Shown: positions 53,093 to 64,000 of the stretch, in pieces
How the letters are laid out: the number at the start of each line of letters is the position of its first letter
How positions within the stretch are numbered: position 1 is the first letter of the stretch
Source: Eretmocerus hayati
Taxonomy: Eukaryota; Arthropoda; Insecta; Hymenoptera; Aphelinidae
NCBI GenBank assembly: GCA_029851415.1
Contig: CM056741.1
Span: 147,424,522 to 147,488,521, forward strand
Direction of reading: 5' to 3'
Length of the DNA stretch: 64,000 bases
Notes under the pieces: model-generated
The model's database searches: none
What the model saw: only the letters and a program-made list of their open reading frames with translations
Told to the model about the DNA's origin: nothing
Program-made: the position numbers and the translations under genes

Positions 53093-56000
53093 TCACAGGT
53101 CGGCGACGTAGCCCTCGACGACGATGCCCGGAGCGAGCTCGGCTGTGACGCTCTCGGCAACTTCCCGGGGCCTGGCAATACTCGCTCTTCCCCAGGTATC
53201 CTGACGGCCCCACTGCTCCGACATGCGTACCATCTCATTGGGACTCCATTCGGGTGACTCGGCTCTATTGTTGACAAAATTGTTAACTTTCCCACCGCTG
53301 CCGCCGCCGATTACACCATTGCGGAAGCCTGAAGGGATGCTCGAGGTGGGACCGGCTCCGCTGTTGGCTCTACTTCGATAAACCACGTTCGATTCGTAAG
53401 GCTGGGACTCGTACACTGGATTGCGTTTCATCGAGTTGCGCTGAACGCCTGTCTTTCGTAGCATCGCCTGGGGTAAGAGTAATATTTGCAATGATTAGAT
53501 CGATTACGGGTTTTGCGAAACCCGGGGAGGGAGATAACAGATGTGCCAGATCATGCAATTTGATTGATGGAAGCTGGTAAATATCCAGATTTTTCACAAG
53601 TTTTTTGTAATTTTTTTCTTCCAAAATCAATTCGAGATAGATTTTCAAAAATTTGTCTCTGAAAATATTGAAGAAATCGTAGTGATATATTCCAGTATTG
53701 TATTTGAAGAAGAAAGAAAAACTTCCTCCCTGTAAACGTTACTATCTTTGCCTCGTCGTCTTTTATGCCTAAAAAGTCTAAAGAATTTCTTTTCGCAGTT
53801 TTATCGGATTGTGATAGCGATTATTCTATGTAACCATGTAATGCAAATGCGTGCGTATGAATTCGAGATTTATGTGTTATTCCAATTAACAAATAAGGGC
53901 AAGAGTTGAGGTCTTCTTCAAGAGAGTCAGATAAATGTTTTAGAAAGTCATGTTGTGTACCTGGAAATTGAACGGCGGATCATCTCCATTTTCATTGTTA
54001 TCCATATTTCTTCTTCCAATCATTTTCAATTCTTGAATTGGATTCGCCCTATTGAGTGTGAAATTTTCAATTAATAATTGATCACCATCACCAATATCTT
54101 GATTTATCCAACTGCTGATATCTTACCGATCATTTCTGTTCATCCGATCTTCAGCTGCCCAGTCAGTTTTATTTGGAGTTCGAGTCTCGTTATAGCTAGT
54201 GAATGTTCGTAGTTGAGATTGATGATCTGACATGGTGTTGATGGGGATTGGTGGTGGTGGCTGCTTCTTCCTAGATGGGATGGACCCTTTGTTGTCGAGA
54301 TTAGTCTGAAAATCACAAATAATCTCAGTCGTTATGTTCGTTTTATTGGGTCATCCCGTCAAGACATGCCCACCGTCAAATTGGGTAATTTTGGTACAGT
54401 GGGTGCAACTTTGGTACACCCCTGGAGAATGACTTTCAGATCTACGTTCGGCAAGGTAAATGATTCTATTGCTCTCAAACCTGTTCTCTTCACTTGACAC
54501 ACACATAAACCATGTATCGAGCTACCGTAGATTCCGCGAAAATGATTGTGGTCGATTATTGAAGCGTTTTGCAAAAAGGCTGATTTAGCAGAGATACGCG
54601 AGTGGTCCAGCTAGTGCACCTGGCAAGAATTGTTCCGGAACGAAGTACGGGTGAATAATGGTACAATTTGACCACATTTATCACCATATTGAAATGAACA
54701 TTGTTACAATGGGGTATTCACAGGATTTGGAGTTTTAAAGTATGAAAAACAGAAAAAAAAAACCGAAGGAATGAAAACGGCTGATTAACGAGTCAGTTGT
54801 TTCGTTTAATGTACATTAAACGAAACAACTGACTCGTTAATCAGCCGTTTTCATTCCTTCGTCGAACCATAACGAGTGATAATAGCAATATGGAGAAAAA
54901 AAAACCATTAAAAAGTGTACCAAAGTTACCCTACTCTACGTAAGAAGCATTGCGGGAGGATAACTTTGGTTCAATTCTGTGTAACAGCTTTGCTTTCAAC
55001 TGATCTTGAGTGAAGTGATGGTTCCTCGGGTTATAAAATGTTTCGAAAAACTGAGAACATGTTCCTAACGATAAAATTGATTTTCTCGCTTCGCGGGGGC
55101 GTGTATTGAAATATTGTGTAAGTGTACCAAAGTTACCTGGCCGGGGTCTGATTTTGATACACGTCTCTAATTACTAATAGCTCTCCGGCTTAGACCCGTC
55201 AAATACAAAATAAAAAGTATCAAAATTGTACCAAAATTACCCAATTTTACGGCACACTGTTACATTCGAACTCAAATCAACGACTTCAATCAAAACGTAA
55301 ATGCCTGAAGTGCAAAATTCTTTGATTGTGCACATATTTTGAACCCGTGATCGCGAAAACGTTGGATTTGGTTGCGCTTGAATTTATAGAAAAAAGACTA
55401 CTCACTGAGCGAGGAATATGAGAGTTGACAGGTCGCAGGTGGCTACGGCTTTCGATGGGCGGTCGGTATTCTGAGGTGACTCTGGACTGGGCTTGGGCTC
55501 CTTCGGGAGGGCATCGGACTGGGACACTGGGGTCCCTGGAAAAGGGAGTGTTGATAAGACTCTGGTGAGCCCCGCTGCTCGCGGTGTTTATATTGCGATG
55601 GGGGGAGTTGGTCGTTTGGCATTGTACATCTGAAATGAAATTCACAGTTTTTGGAGACAGCGGCACTCTCCTCTCCACACTCATTTTACTTCAGTTGACG
55701 GCCTTTCTTTACACAATTCGCTTTTTTTTCTAGACCCTGCGAGGCTTTATTGTGAGGAGCGACTGAATAAGCTGATAGTATAAAGAGTTCAAAAGAAGAA
55801 GAAACAAGTCCGAGGCGATCACAGTGGCGTGAGTGTGGACGATATACAGTGAAAATGTTGCAGTGAACGAGTATTGGTTCTACATGTGCTGGATTGAGAG
55901 TATCAATTGCTTCTGCCGGTCACACGTATCGCTATACTCGGCACAAGTGCTAAATTTTGGGCGAGTCATGCAAACATTGTTCAGACAAAGTCTATTTGTT

Positions 56001-59000
56001 ACTACGAAATTATATCCCCAAATTCCAAGCAGATACGCCCAGTGAATTTCATATTCAGACATATATATTGAAATCTGAAGTACAAAGATTTATGAGAGGA
56101 ACGGACTGAGTCTTGTTGCTCAGAAGTTCGGGAAGTAAACTCCTAAAGAATAGACGTTTCTGGTTTTCAATGGTATCTTCCATTCTTGTAATACTCACAG
56201 ATTATATGAATGAATATAGGGGATAAAAATTCATGGTAAGCTAAATGAATATCATGTTTGTATAGAAGAACGCGGAAATATCTTGTTGGATAATGAATTA
56301 ATATTGTTTAAGGAGATGGTTGAGCTGGTAGATCTTTTGGGTAAATGGTATAAGAAGCACTGTATCACGCCCAGCGAAGAAAATCCAAATAGTCATTTTT
56401 GCACCGAGTTCGTGAGGTTTGCCGCTTGCTTCTGAGCGATTGGATTTCAGCCCGAGAGGGCAAAAAATAATCGCGGAGAAGTGAGGAACCTTACGAATGA
56501 GCCGCAAAAAGTTCTTTATGTAGTTATATATAGGCATCCAAATATCGCAAAATTGCATAAAGTACATTTTTTGGCATAATGCGATTGAAGTGCCATTTTT
56601 CCTCCCGGCTTTGTTGAGAAAATTGGCGTTCAGCCCTTCAAGTCACCTTGTTGCCAAAAAATATAAGATGTACCTCGCTCGTCGGGACATTTCGGAACAC
56701 GAGAAATATTTTCCTTTGCCTTTTCGGGAAAAGCTGATTCTCGTGCCTCAAAACAGCCAGAACTCGCATCGGCACACAATGTACCATTTGATAGAGCGTA
56801 CGTAACGCAGTGCTTTATACGGTCAATATATTCTCTTTGTGCATAGACGATTGGAAAGTACTAATTCACAATACTTCGACCTTTGCCTCAGCAAATAAGA
56901 GTGGGCGAGTGACTATTAGGTTAATGGCGATAGATGTGCAAATTACTGTAGGAGGTGCAAAGTAAAACAAATAAAACAATTATCTATGAAATACTCTTGG
57001 GTTGAGGCATCAGTCAAGCAAGAACAGATTGTGCATATTCAAATCGGAAGTGAACGCCTGAGTATTGAAGTTGTGAATTGTGCAAGCTCTAGGGATGTTG
57101 TGTAAGATATGGATGAATGAGCTTAACGCGTGGAGACCCTCGCCGCCGGTGACAAATGATAGGCACCTCTCTTATTCCTTCTGACGTTGCCCCACACAGT
57201 CTGTCTTCTCAATGGCTCGTCCCAATTCTCTTGATCGTCGTCTGATTGCGATGAAGCTTCCGATCTGCAGAACGTATTTTCAGGATAATGCCTTTGAACG
57301 CTGCTAATTTTGTAACTTACCCTTCGCATGTAATCATTTGTTCTTACATCCGCTTTTTACTCGAATTAACGAAAAATTACGAATAAGAATTAATTCTATA
57401 TGACATGAGTCGATATCTATGAAATTGAAAAATGACTTTTTGCGTCAAATAGCCGATTTTTCAATGATTCCATTCTGAATGGTTGATTCGAAATAATTGC
57501 AATGATTGATTTCGCACTTATGATGTATTAGCATGCGAAAGTATGATTGGTTATCGTCAAAAATAAGAGGTAAGATTTTAGCCACCCTTTCAGCAGGAAA
57601 TTTCGTGACCAAATCAAATGACTTTTTTCAGACGTAATCCACGTCCACTAGTAAATTTTTGCTTCATAGTTCATCCAGAAGGACTATGAAGCCTCCTCAT
57701 TGAAAGCCCCATGAATGGATATTGTCTCGGGGGATGATGATGAGAGATCCCGAGGGATTTTCTCCATGGTCATCAACAATGAACGTGTACTCGAATTAGA
57801 AGAGTCCAATATATGATCATTCAGAAGCTTTCGTGCTGGAAGAGTTATAAAAGAGCCCTGCATGGCAACTGGAGATAACTGAGCTGATATTTCAACTTTT
57901 TGTGAGATTAGCATTACAATATCACTGAAACTTGAGTTTGCTTGTCAAAAGTTTTCACTTTTGTAGAGGAGTTCTATCCTCTTTCTTCTCATGCCGAGCA
58001 GATGAAATATTGAAGTATAATTACAGAATTTCACATGTCTTGCGACGTAACGGACCTTTCAAAGTAGTCAATGAGTCTACTGTCACAGGAAAAAGAGTAT
58101 TTCTGAAGAATTGTGGTCTTCGGCATGCTATTCATGGGTCACAGTTTTGAAGCCAACTTTAGCTCATAACTATCATAGTTCGGTTAATTATTCTAAAATC
58201 TGTTATTCCACCGCCATCGAAATGATCTTCGTTAAAAATTCATATTAGGATTATTGAACTTTGATTTCAAGATTCAAATATTACATCTTGATTTCACACT
58301 AATGTCGAAATATCAGCATCGTTAATCCAATGGGAATAGGAGTTCTTTGTCTATATATTACCATGTGAGCTCCCAATATATCCTACAAATGACCAATGGT
58401 TGATGGTGGTTTTTCTTTTTTTTCGGAGTTAATCGTCGAGGGCTGAGTAAGCAATGGCATTTTCAACAAGGAAAGAAGTGCGTATCGTGCGAAATTCACG
58501 ATAACTTTCAAAAACTCTTGGTTAAATATTTTTTCTTCAAACATATAACTTTTCAGTGAGACTATGGATTCCGAGATGAATTCACTTACCCAAAAGGTTG
58601 AGCTATCGTAAACCAGTACAATGTTAGTTTATTAACACGTTCGCTGCGACGCCGAAAATCACAGTTCCTTTTTTGTGTGCGACGGGTCTCACCGGTGGGA
58701 CCCATTTAATGGGATTTTGATCACCGCCGCACACAAAAGAGAACGAGCGGGTCCCACCGGTGGGACCCGTCGCAGCGAACGTGTTAACATTATTGAAGCT
58801 GATATTTTGAATAGAATTATTTTTGGAAACATGATCTCTGAGTAAGATTTCCATCTGGATGAGACATCACAGCGCGTAATAAAACCGCACCCACCGAATC
58901 ATCCATTTTTGAAATATCAGAAAGATTATCCATCCAATTGTATCTGTCCATTGGTCATTCATGGAAGCAAAATTGATGAAATTATGCTGTAAATTTGTGT

Positions 59001-62000
59001 TGGTGTTTACCCTTTTCTCTTGGGACGCCGTGCAGTAGGATCATTCATATGAGTTGTGTCGTAAAATGGCAGCTCGTTATGCATGTCGAATGGAAGCTTA
59101 TGAACGTTTGGTGGTCGAGGTGGGCCTAAGAATGCTTCGGGGTTGTCATGTGGGTCAATCCTCTCTAAAGGTACGCGTTCATTGCTCATCTGCAAGGCTC
59201 CAACCATCGCCTGATTGTAAAGATGAACCTACAAAATTTTGGTGATATTATTTAGCTGCTAGGCACTCATCACATGAAATTCATTCTGCCAGTGCTCATT
59301 GAAGTCACAAGGCAAACTGATGATTGATCTTTCACAATTAATTTTATTTTTCAACTTCTTTATCAAAATCTCGGAGCAACACGGGTTCTATCAATGTTTG
59401 TATGTATTTATTGTGTATCATTGAGGGTTCGTACTTGCTGACAATAATGGACGAGGTCTTGATACCGGGCTGCCCGATATTGCAGGAGGACTTGGAATAT
59501 GCTTTTCGACCTCCACTTGCTGCTGTAGTACTTCATCATATCCATCATATCCGGATCCAGATTCAGATCCTTGCTCAGACGGGGACCAACTTCTTTTCTG
59601 ACTTGGTGGCCTCGGTACGCTAGAATAGAATAGAAGCGTTTGCATCAACAATCAGTCAATTGTCGGTTGAGTACGTAATTTATAACTCGACTAATCTACT
59701 ATGAAAGATGTAATGGAATGCTATGAGAATTCATGGCAAACTCGCAAATAGGCTCGGTATAAAACAATACAAAATAACTCGCTCCCTTGAAAGCTCAAAA
59801 GTACCTTTCTGCAATACTAGCGCTGCTTCGTCCTGAGACATATCCTTGTTCAATTCCTTGCTCTTCACTGACCCTGTTTTGGATGATGTTTCTTTCTGGC
59901 TCGGCTCTGGTGCCGCTGGTTCTTTCTTCACTGAAACATTTTTCTTTAAACTCTGGACGAAAACGAGTTAAGCATCCGCATGGTGTTGTACTGCTGTAGG
60001 TAATTTTCCAGATCGAAAATACTTGTCCGAAAAAGTGTTTTGAGAGCCTTTTGAATACTATGCATCGAATGAGCCAACAGTGTGAGATTACATATGAATA
60101 TGTAGTGTGTGTGAATTTCGATATGCATTTTTTGTATCTTTTTATCTCTTCTGAATCATCCAGAACGTTATGTTTACAAACATTCCGATTTTAGCAAAAT
60201 TTTTTGAATGATTCGTAGAAGAGAGTGCATGAGTATTGAGGATACAGAATGTAACCTCAGTCTGCGCGCTTACTCGGATTACCTACCAGGTTCTCTTTGC
60301 TCTTGGCGCGCCGTATATCTGTTCTTAGTTGTTTTTGTGGCCACAGCTTTGCGTGCCAAGAAAGATCTCAGCATGCATTGGACTTTGACGATTTTCTTCA
60401 CTTGCGTCTCGTACAAACGAGACATGTATTCCTCGTTGTAATACTTGAGGAAGACTTTGCTTTTACCAATAATCCAGCCTTCCATTTTCAGCCTTACTAA
60501 CAGCAAGCGGCAATTATCCTGTGTCATTTCGACGTTCTCATCAAAGTCAAATGCCAAGAACTTATATCTGCAGACAAAGTTGACGGAGTTACTAACACTA
60601 TCCAGCATTTGTCCATACAATTAATGTATTTCGATAAGAATCTCCAAGAAGTTGAATACTTTGAAATTTTGAAAAATTCCGAAACGAAAGATGCCGTACC
60701 ACACTCGTCTTTATCTACTTGTATAGCAAATAGCAACCTCTCTCAAATTCAAAGCTGTCGAACGTTTGCTCAATGGCCCATTCGAATGGCCATTCTGGAA
60801 ACAAAACATGTCTCTCTAATTGGAAGTTTACTCTATTATCATATAATATGATGTTCGCAGGCCATATGATGATTCGGTGTATTTGAACTTTGATTTGATA
60901 CTATTTTGTAGAAAATGTTAGTTGTTACAGCCTGCGTGACTAATGAAGAAAGGATTGATCAAGCTCCAGCAGCAAAGAATATCTTAGCAATCTCACTTAG
61001 AGCCAGAAATTTCAAATGTTGAATCAATTATTAGTTTCCACAACTATGATGCTACGTAGTCATTAATCAGTACGGAATGAAGAATTTTGTGGCGAACACC
61101 CAGTTAGATAAACGAAAACTGACCTTCGGAGAAATTCTTGGAACGATACTCTGAAGGGGTAGCCTTTTTGCCTGGCTCTGGCAGTGTCGAGGATACCAAG
61201 AGCACGTATTTGCTGTCTGACTACTTCTCGATAAAAACCTCGAGGTTGACCTTCAAGATCAGATCGAATGCATCTAATGAAGTGCGTACCACCGCTTACA
61301 GCGCCGACAGACAAACTTTTGAGGATTTCAAGACTCGCAGCTCTGAAAGTGCCCACGTAAGTACGCACTCTTCTTGACTGCGAATATTGCCCTCGCGAAG
61401 CTGTGTTATATTTCTGTAATGGAAAAATCACAGACGATTATCTCAGTTCGAATAAAACCCAAAGGCTTAGCTTACCCTAAGGTTGGTACCATGATCCGCA
61501 TGAAGGAGAGCTGCACCCCACTTGCTCCTGGCTGTCTTTTTGGGCTGTTGTTGCTTGTCCTTGTCTTTTTTAGATTGCTCATCTTCGTGAATGGTGAGGG
61601 CACCAGCTTTGGTAAGTTTGTTGGTGAAGAGTTGCTTCACCGTAGGATTGCTTGACTGTCTCATAGTCTCAACCATCTCTGGTGGCACATGGTCTCTGTT
61701 ACGCTCAGCCAGTTCACTCGCGTCGTAAGATAGTTTACCCGTGTAGTGGGCTACGCTGAACTCGGTGGATCCGTGAACTTTGACAATCTGATGGCTGCTT
61801 TCAGAGCTGCCGTACGCTCTGCGGCTGTTTACCCGATCAAATATGTAGTTGGTATCCTGTAGCTGTCGTGAAGCTTCGTCTATTATGAAAAGTAAACCAT
61901 CATCCTTGCCCATCAGCTGCTCGATGGCCTGCTTGTTGTTGTAGAAGTGGAAGCGTTCGATTGGAATTTCTTCTTCTTCTTGTTCTTGCTGAAAGTGTTT

Positions 62001-64000
62001 GCAAGACCATATATGAGTGGTTTCGTGGATTTAGTTGAGCGTTAAAGTAGGGTTGAGTCGTAGAAAATCTTAGCATGTAATCAAAATCATTGAGCAGCAT
62101 AATTACAAATGAGGTCTTCATGACTTCTTCAAAGATCACGGCTTGCTTGGTAAGTAATGACTGAAAAGCCATGGCCCTAATTTCAATATGAGATTGCTCA
62201 TTTTCAATTTTGGGACTGCTGATGGGGAACTTTTCGAAATTTTGTAAAGTTCTTCCGGCATTTAACATCATAAGTGTTAGATCAATCCCGAGATAATCGA
62301 AAAAGAGCTTTCTGCATATCCAGATTGTCTCTGCAGTTCGTTAAGTGTCCAAGGATGAAGAACGTACAAGGTACTCACCATTTCCCATACGAAAACCCGA
62401 TGATTGTAGTGACATTGCAGTTGCTCATTCATTGTGTTGATGACAAGCTGCTCAAGCCTGTTCTTGGAGAAGCACTCGAAACCAAACAAGTCCAAAATGC
62501 TGATGAGGAATTTGTCGCCACTGATAGATATAGGGGAATAATGAAATTCATCAAATCAATTCATCACTCAGAGAAAACTATATCAAAAGACTAATACTAA
62601 CAAGAGTGTACGAGAGACGCTGAGTCGTTGATTGATGTTATTGATGACCCAATCGACAAGCCGCTGGTAGATCGTATTCGCAAGGACGTCTCGTGCTTCT
62701 TTGGCTTCGTCGATGGTGTACCTACGCCTCACCGCATCACCCTTCTTTATCACGCAGTAATTGCAAAGTGACCAGGTAAACTTTTTGACGTCGAGATTGA
62801 GCAGTTCAGCGACTGACTTGGCAGTCTCAACATTGTGAACTTCAGCCTCACCAGCATCGTTTTCTATGAACCTGACGTCACCAAGATTCAAAATGGCTGC
62901 AAGCGTGCGCCAGATTGTTTCGCAGTGTTCTTCTAACTCCAAAGCACGAAGACATTCCTTTATGTGATCAAACTTTCTCGAGTTGCCGTGAGGATCGTTG
63001 CGTACTTTGAATGAGCGCTTGCGACCTGACATAGAGTCTGAGTCATAGACGCGCAGATAACGCATGCGACGCCCTTGGGGTAGCAGATACTTGCGCAAGT
63101 TTCCAGATGCTTCCAAACCGTCGTAGAAGTAGTAGAACATGTGGAAGTTAGATTGATTCCTGCGAAGATTATACATTTTTTCCAGAGAAATTTCAGTGGC
63201 CATTTCGAGCTTGAGGTGATATTTGGGCATGGTTACTCAATATGTTTCTCAGGCATGTTTTCTAGGACTATCGTCATTATCAATTGGATTTGATGAGGGT
63301 GAGACGTTTTATCAGTGGAAAAATGCGGTTCATGTTGTGGTTGTGTTATAGAACAATGTGTCTTTCAGAAGGACTTTCATCAGACCTGAATGTGCCACTA
63401 TGATGATTCGTTCTACGGACATTATTATTGGTTACAGAATTTCTTCGCTTCAAAAATTGAGTCAAAACTTTAGTACTTCTCGTCAGGAATAGTTGGTGAG
63501 AAGTTCCAAAAATTTCCATCAGATATCAAACAAAAATGAGGGGATCTCATATTGTATTTCAAAACTCTTTCGAGACATGATAATTACACCAGTTTTCGTG
63601 TGTGCATGTATAATCAATGCTAAAAAGTGTTTAAAAAGCTTCTCTCTCTTCGACCACGCTGGTAAAGAATTCAATTCCAGCTTCTATGAACCCGAGATCA
63701 ACTGGGACGCTCCACAGGAGGCCCGTATACCTAACCAGTAATGCTGTGCTAAGCGTGAAGAGAGTTAGGATAAATTTGATTGATACAATACCTGTCTCTT
63801 GTAGAAACACGGAACTTCTCAAGCTGGTATACCCAAAATATAGCACCCGACGCTTTTCCCGTTGAACCATAGGTCGTTTGAACTTGGAAGACACATCTAG
63901 TTGAGTTTGTGTTCAAAGGAGTCGCTGCGTTGGTGAACGCGTGGATCAAGTTAATGGCCTTGATCACTCTTGCTCCGGTATCCTTCAGACTCTGAAAGAG
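53093..64000 (-). CDS. ninaC: NinaC class III myosin, long form (N terminus off window)
   Basis: Photoreceptor myosin III with an N-terminal kinase (beyond the right edge). Exons in transcript order: 64000-63792 (partial), 63159-62602, 62520-62379, 61988-61476, 61413-61124, 60567-60287, 59930-59805, 59619-59435, 59228-59011, 57264-57167, 55629-55406, 54305-54127, 54048-53961 and 53467-53093; about 1160 codons, all junctions in frame. The motor shows switch I NTNSTRC, FYYFYDGLEA, switch II DLFGFE, a Lys-rich loop 2 (about 61510-61570), HFIRCIRSDLE and the converter (KMEGWIIGKSKVFLKYYN). Two IQ-like motifs follow (VKVQCMLRSFLARKA; LVLQKAYRGHQVRK), then SIFQVLLQYRAARYQDLV. The tail carries DDPPFNFQAMLRKT and ends APGIVVEGYVADL, closely like fly NINAC p174. 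The P-loop should also lie off window. In flies this protein acts in phototransduction termination, calmodulin storage and rhabdomere upkeep. Confidence 0.95.
54373..55252. mobile_element. TIR element inside a ninaC intron
   Basis: An 880-bp element in the intron 54306-55405. Terminal inverted repeats of about 26 bp match with one mismatch (CCGTCAAATTGGGTAATTTT... and CCGTAAAATTGGGTAATTTT... on the other strand). The motif GTACCAAAGTTACC recurs inside (about 54920 and 55122). No transposase ORF and no certain target duplication were found. Its exact midpoint is the perfect palindrome listed separately. Confidence 0.75.
54764..54861. repeat. Perfect 98-bp palindrome, no spacer
   Basis: Two 49-bp arms meet with no loop between 54812 and 54813 (centre TTAATGT|ACATTAA), with no mismatch that I can see out to CGAAGGAATG / CATTCCTTCG. 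The same axis bisects the surrounding TIR element (54373 and 55252 have the same midpoint, 54812.5). Confidence 0.9.
57123..57264 (-). CDS. ninaC: ninaC exon with alternative read-through stop
   Basis: This exon follows 59011 in frame (acceptor TTCTGCAG|A; the carried GG plus A makes Gly) and encodes SEASSQSDDDQENWDEPLRR. If the donor AGAG|GTGCCT after 57167 is used, the frame continues into 55629. If it is not, translation runs 14 residues further (GAYHLSPAARVSTR, beginning at the junction codon) to the TAA at 57123. So one exon could give both the long tail and a short form. No clear AATAAA is visible downstream for the short form, which lowers its likelihood. The DDDQENWDEPLRR stretch resembles the MEDDEPWDSPLQR segment of the fly protein. 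Confidence 0.6.
57684..57924 (-). CDS. ninaC: Candidate alternative terminal exon of ninaC
   Basis: Behind a good 3' splice site (CTCAAGTTTCAG|T), an open frame of 80 residues (beginning DIVMLISQKVEISAQL, ending GAFNEEAS and a stop) is in the right phase to follow the exon ending at 59011: the carried GG plus T makes Gly. It would give a short isoform without the PPFNF block and the C-terminal PDZ-type ligand, comparable in design to fly p132. The frame match has a one-in-three chance of being accidental and no family resemblance is recognised, so this rests on splice site, phase and open length only. Confidence 0.4.
58636..58783. mobile_element. TTAA-flanked MITE in a ninaC intron
   Basis: A 148-bp element flanked by TTAA on both sides (58632-58635 and 58784-58787). 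Ends are perfect inverted repeats, CACGTTCGCTGCGACG. Inner inverted blocks GGGTCTCACCGGTGGGACCC and GGGTCCCACCGGTGGGACCC are themselves nearly palindromic. The TTAA flank suggests piggyBac-type mobilisation. It lies in the intron 57265-59010, or upstream of the alternative terminal exon. Confidence 0.8.

Noticed and set aside
52957..53295. Minus-strand ORFs of 83-112 codons over the last ninaC exon
   Set aside because: Shadow frames of the conserved C-terminal exon.
55629..55684. ATG at 55684 as the start of a separate gene
   Set aside because: A strong 3' splice site (AATTTCATTTCAG) at 55630 lies inside this ORF, and the downstream exon phase fits the NinaC tail, so the upstream part is intron.
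56298..56805. ORFs of 70-90 codons on both strands inside the ninaC intron
   Set aside because: No recognisable content, no splice-phase fit to ninaC and competing frames.
59418..59651. 77-codon minus-strand ORF (RPPSQKRSWSPSEQ...) as ninaC tail
   Set aside because: Wrong frame. The frame set by the splice junctions gives AYRGHQVRKE...SIFQVLLQYRAARYQDL, the IQ and post-IQ sequence of NinaC.

Overview
This window is a piece of an insect nuclear genome. All recognisable genes are animal genes split by short GT-AG introns, and one is the photoreceptor myosin NinaC, which points to an arthropod eye. Base composition swings from AT-rich intergenic DNA to short GC/CpG-rich islands, and miniature DNA transposons are common. 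A hymenopteran (sawfly or parasitoid wasp) would fit, but that is inference.

Layout. 1-19 kb: no gene I can name; it holds several MITEs, a GC-rich microsatellite island (15.1-17.9 kb) and a few unexplained ORFs. 19.0-22.0 kb (+): Rbp6, a Musashi-type protein with two RRMs, in two visible coding exons. 22-40 kb: gene desert. Its left half could hold the Rbp6 3' UTR. Its right half (30.9-40.3 kb) is a transposon graveyard: a nested foldback element, a short retroelement with clear target-site duplication, an element carrying 20-bp palindromes, TTAA-flanked and hAT-like MITEs, and decayed ORFs.

40.6-64.0 kb is gene-dense: roadblock (dynein light chain, +), Dpp8/9 (cytosolic prolyl dipeptidase, +, 10 coding exons), mRpL51 (-), Alkbh7 (-), mEFG1 (mitochondrial elongation factor G1, +, 9 coding exons) and ninaC (-, running off the right edge). 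mRpL51, Alkbh7 and mEFG1 are three consecutive nuclear genes for mitochondrial proteins. Alkbh7 and mEFG1 are head to head with 354 bp between start codons; mEFG1 and ninaC converge.

Exon boundaries were worked out by hand from splice consensus and reading-frame continuity. All junctions of Rbp6, Dpp8/9, mEFG1 and ninaC keep frame. The most interesting point is the 3' half of ninaC. A long tail ends like Drosophila NINAC p174 (a PPFNF-AMLRKT block and an APGI...GY..D[LI] C terminus), and two phase-compatible alternative short endings are also visible, echoing the p174/p132 isoform pair of flies. One intron of this tail carries an inverted-repeat element whose exact midpoint is a perfect 98-bp palindrome.
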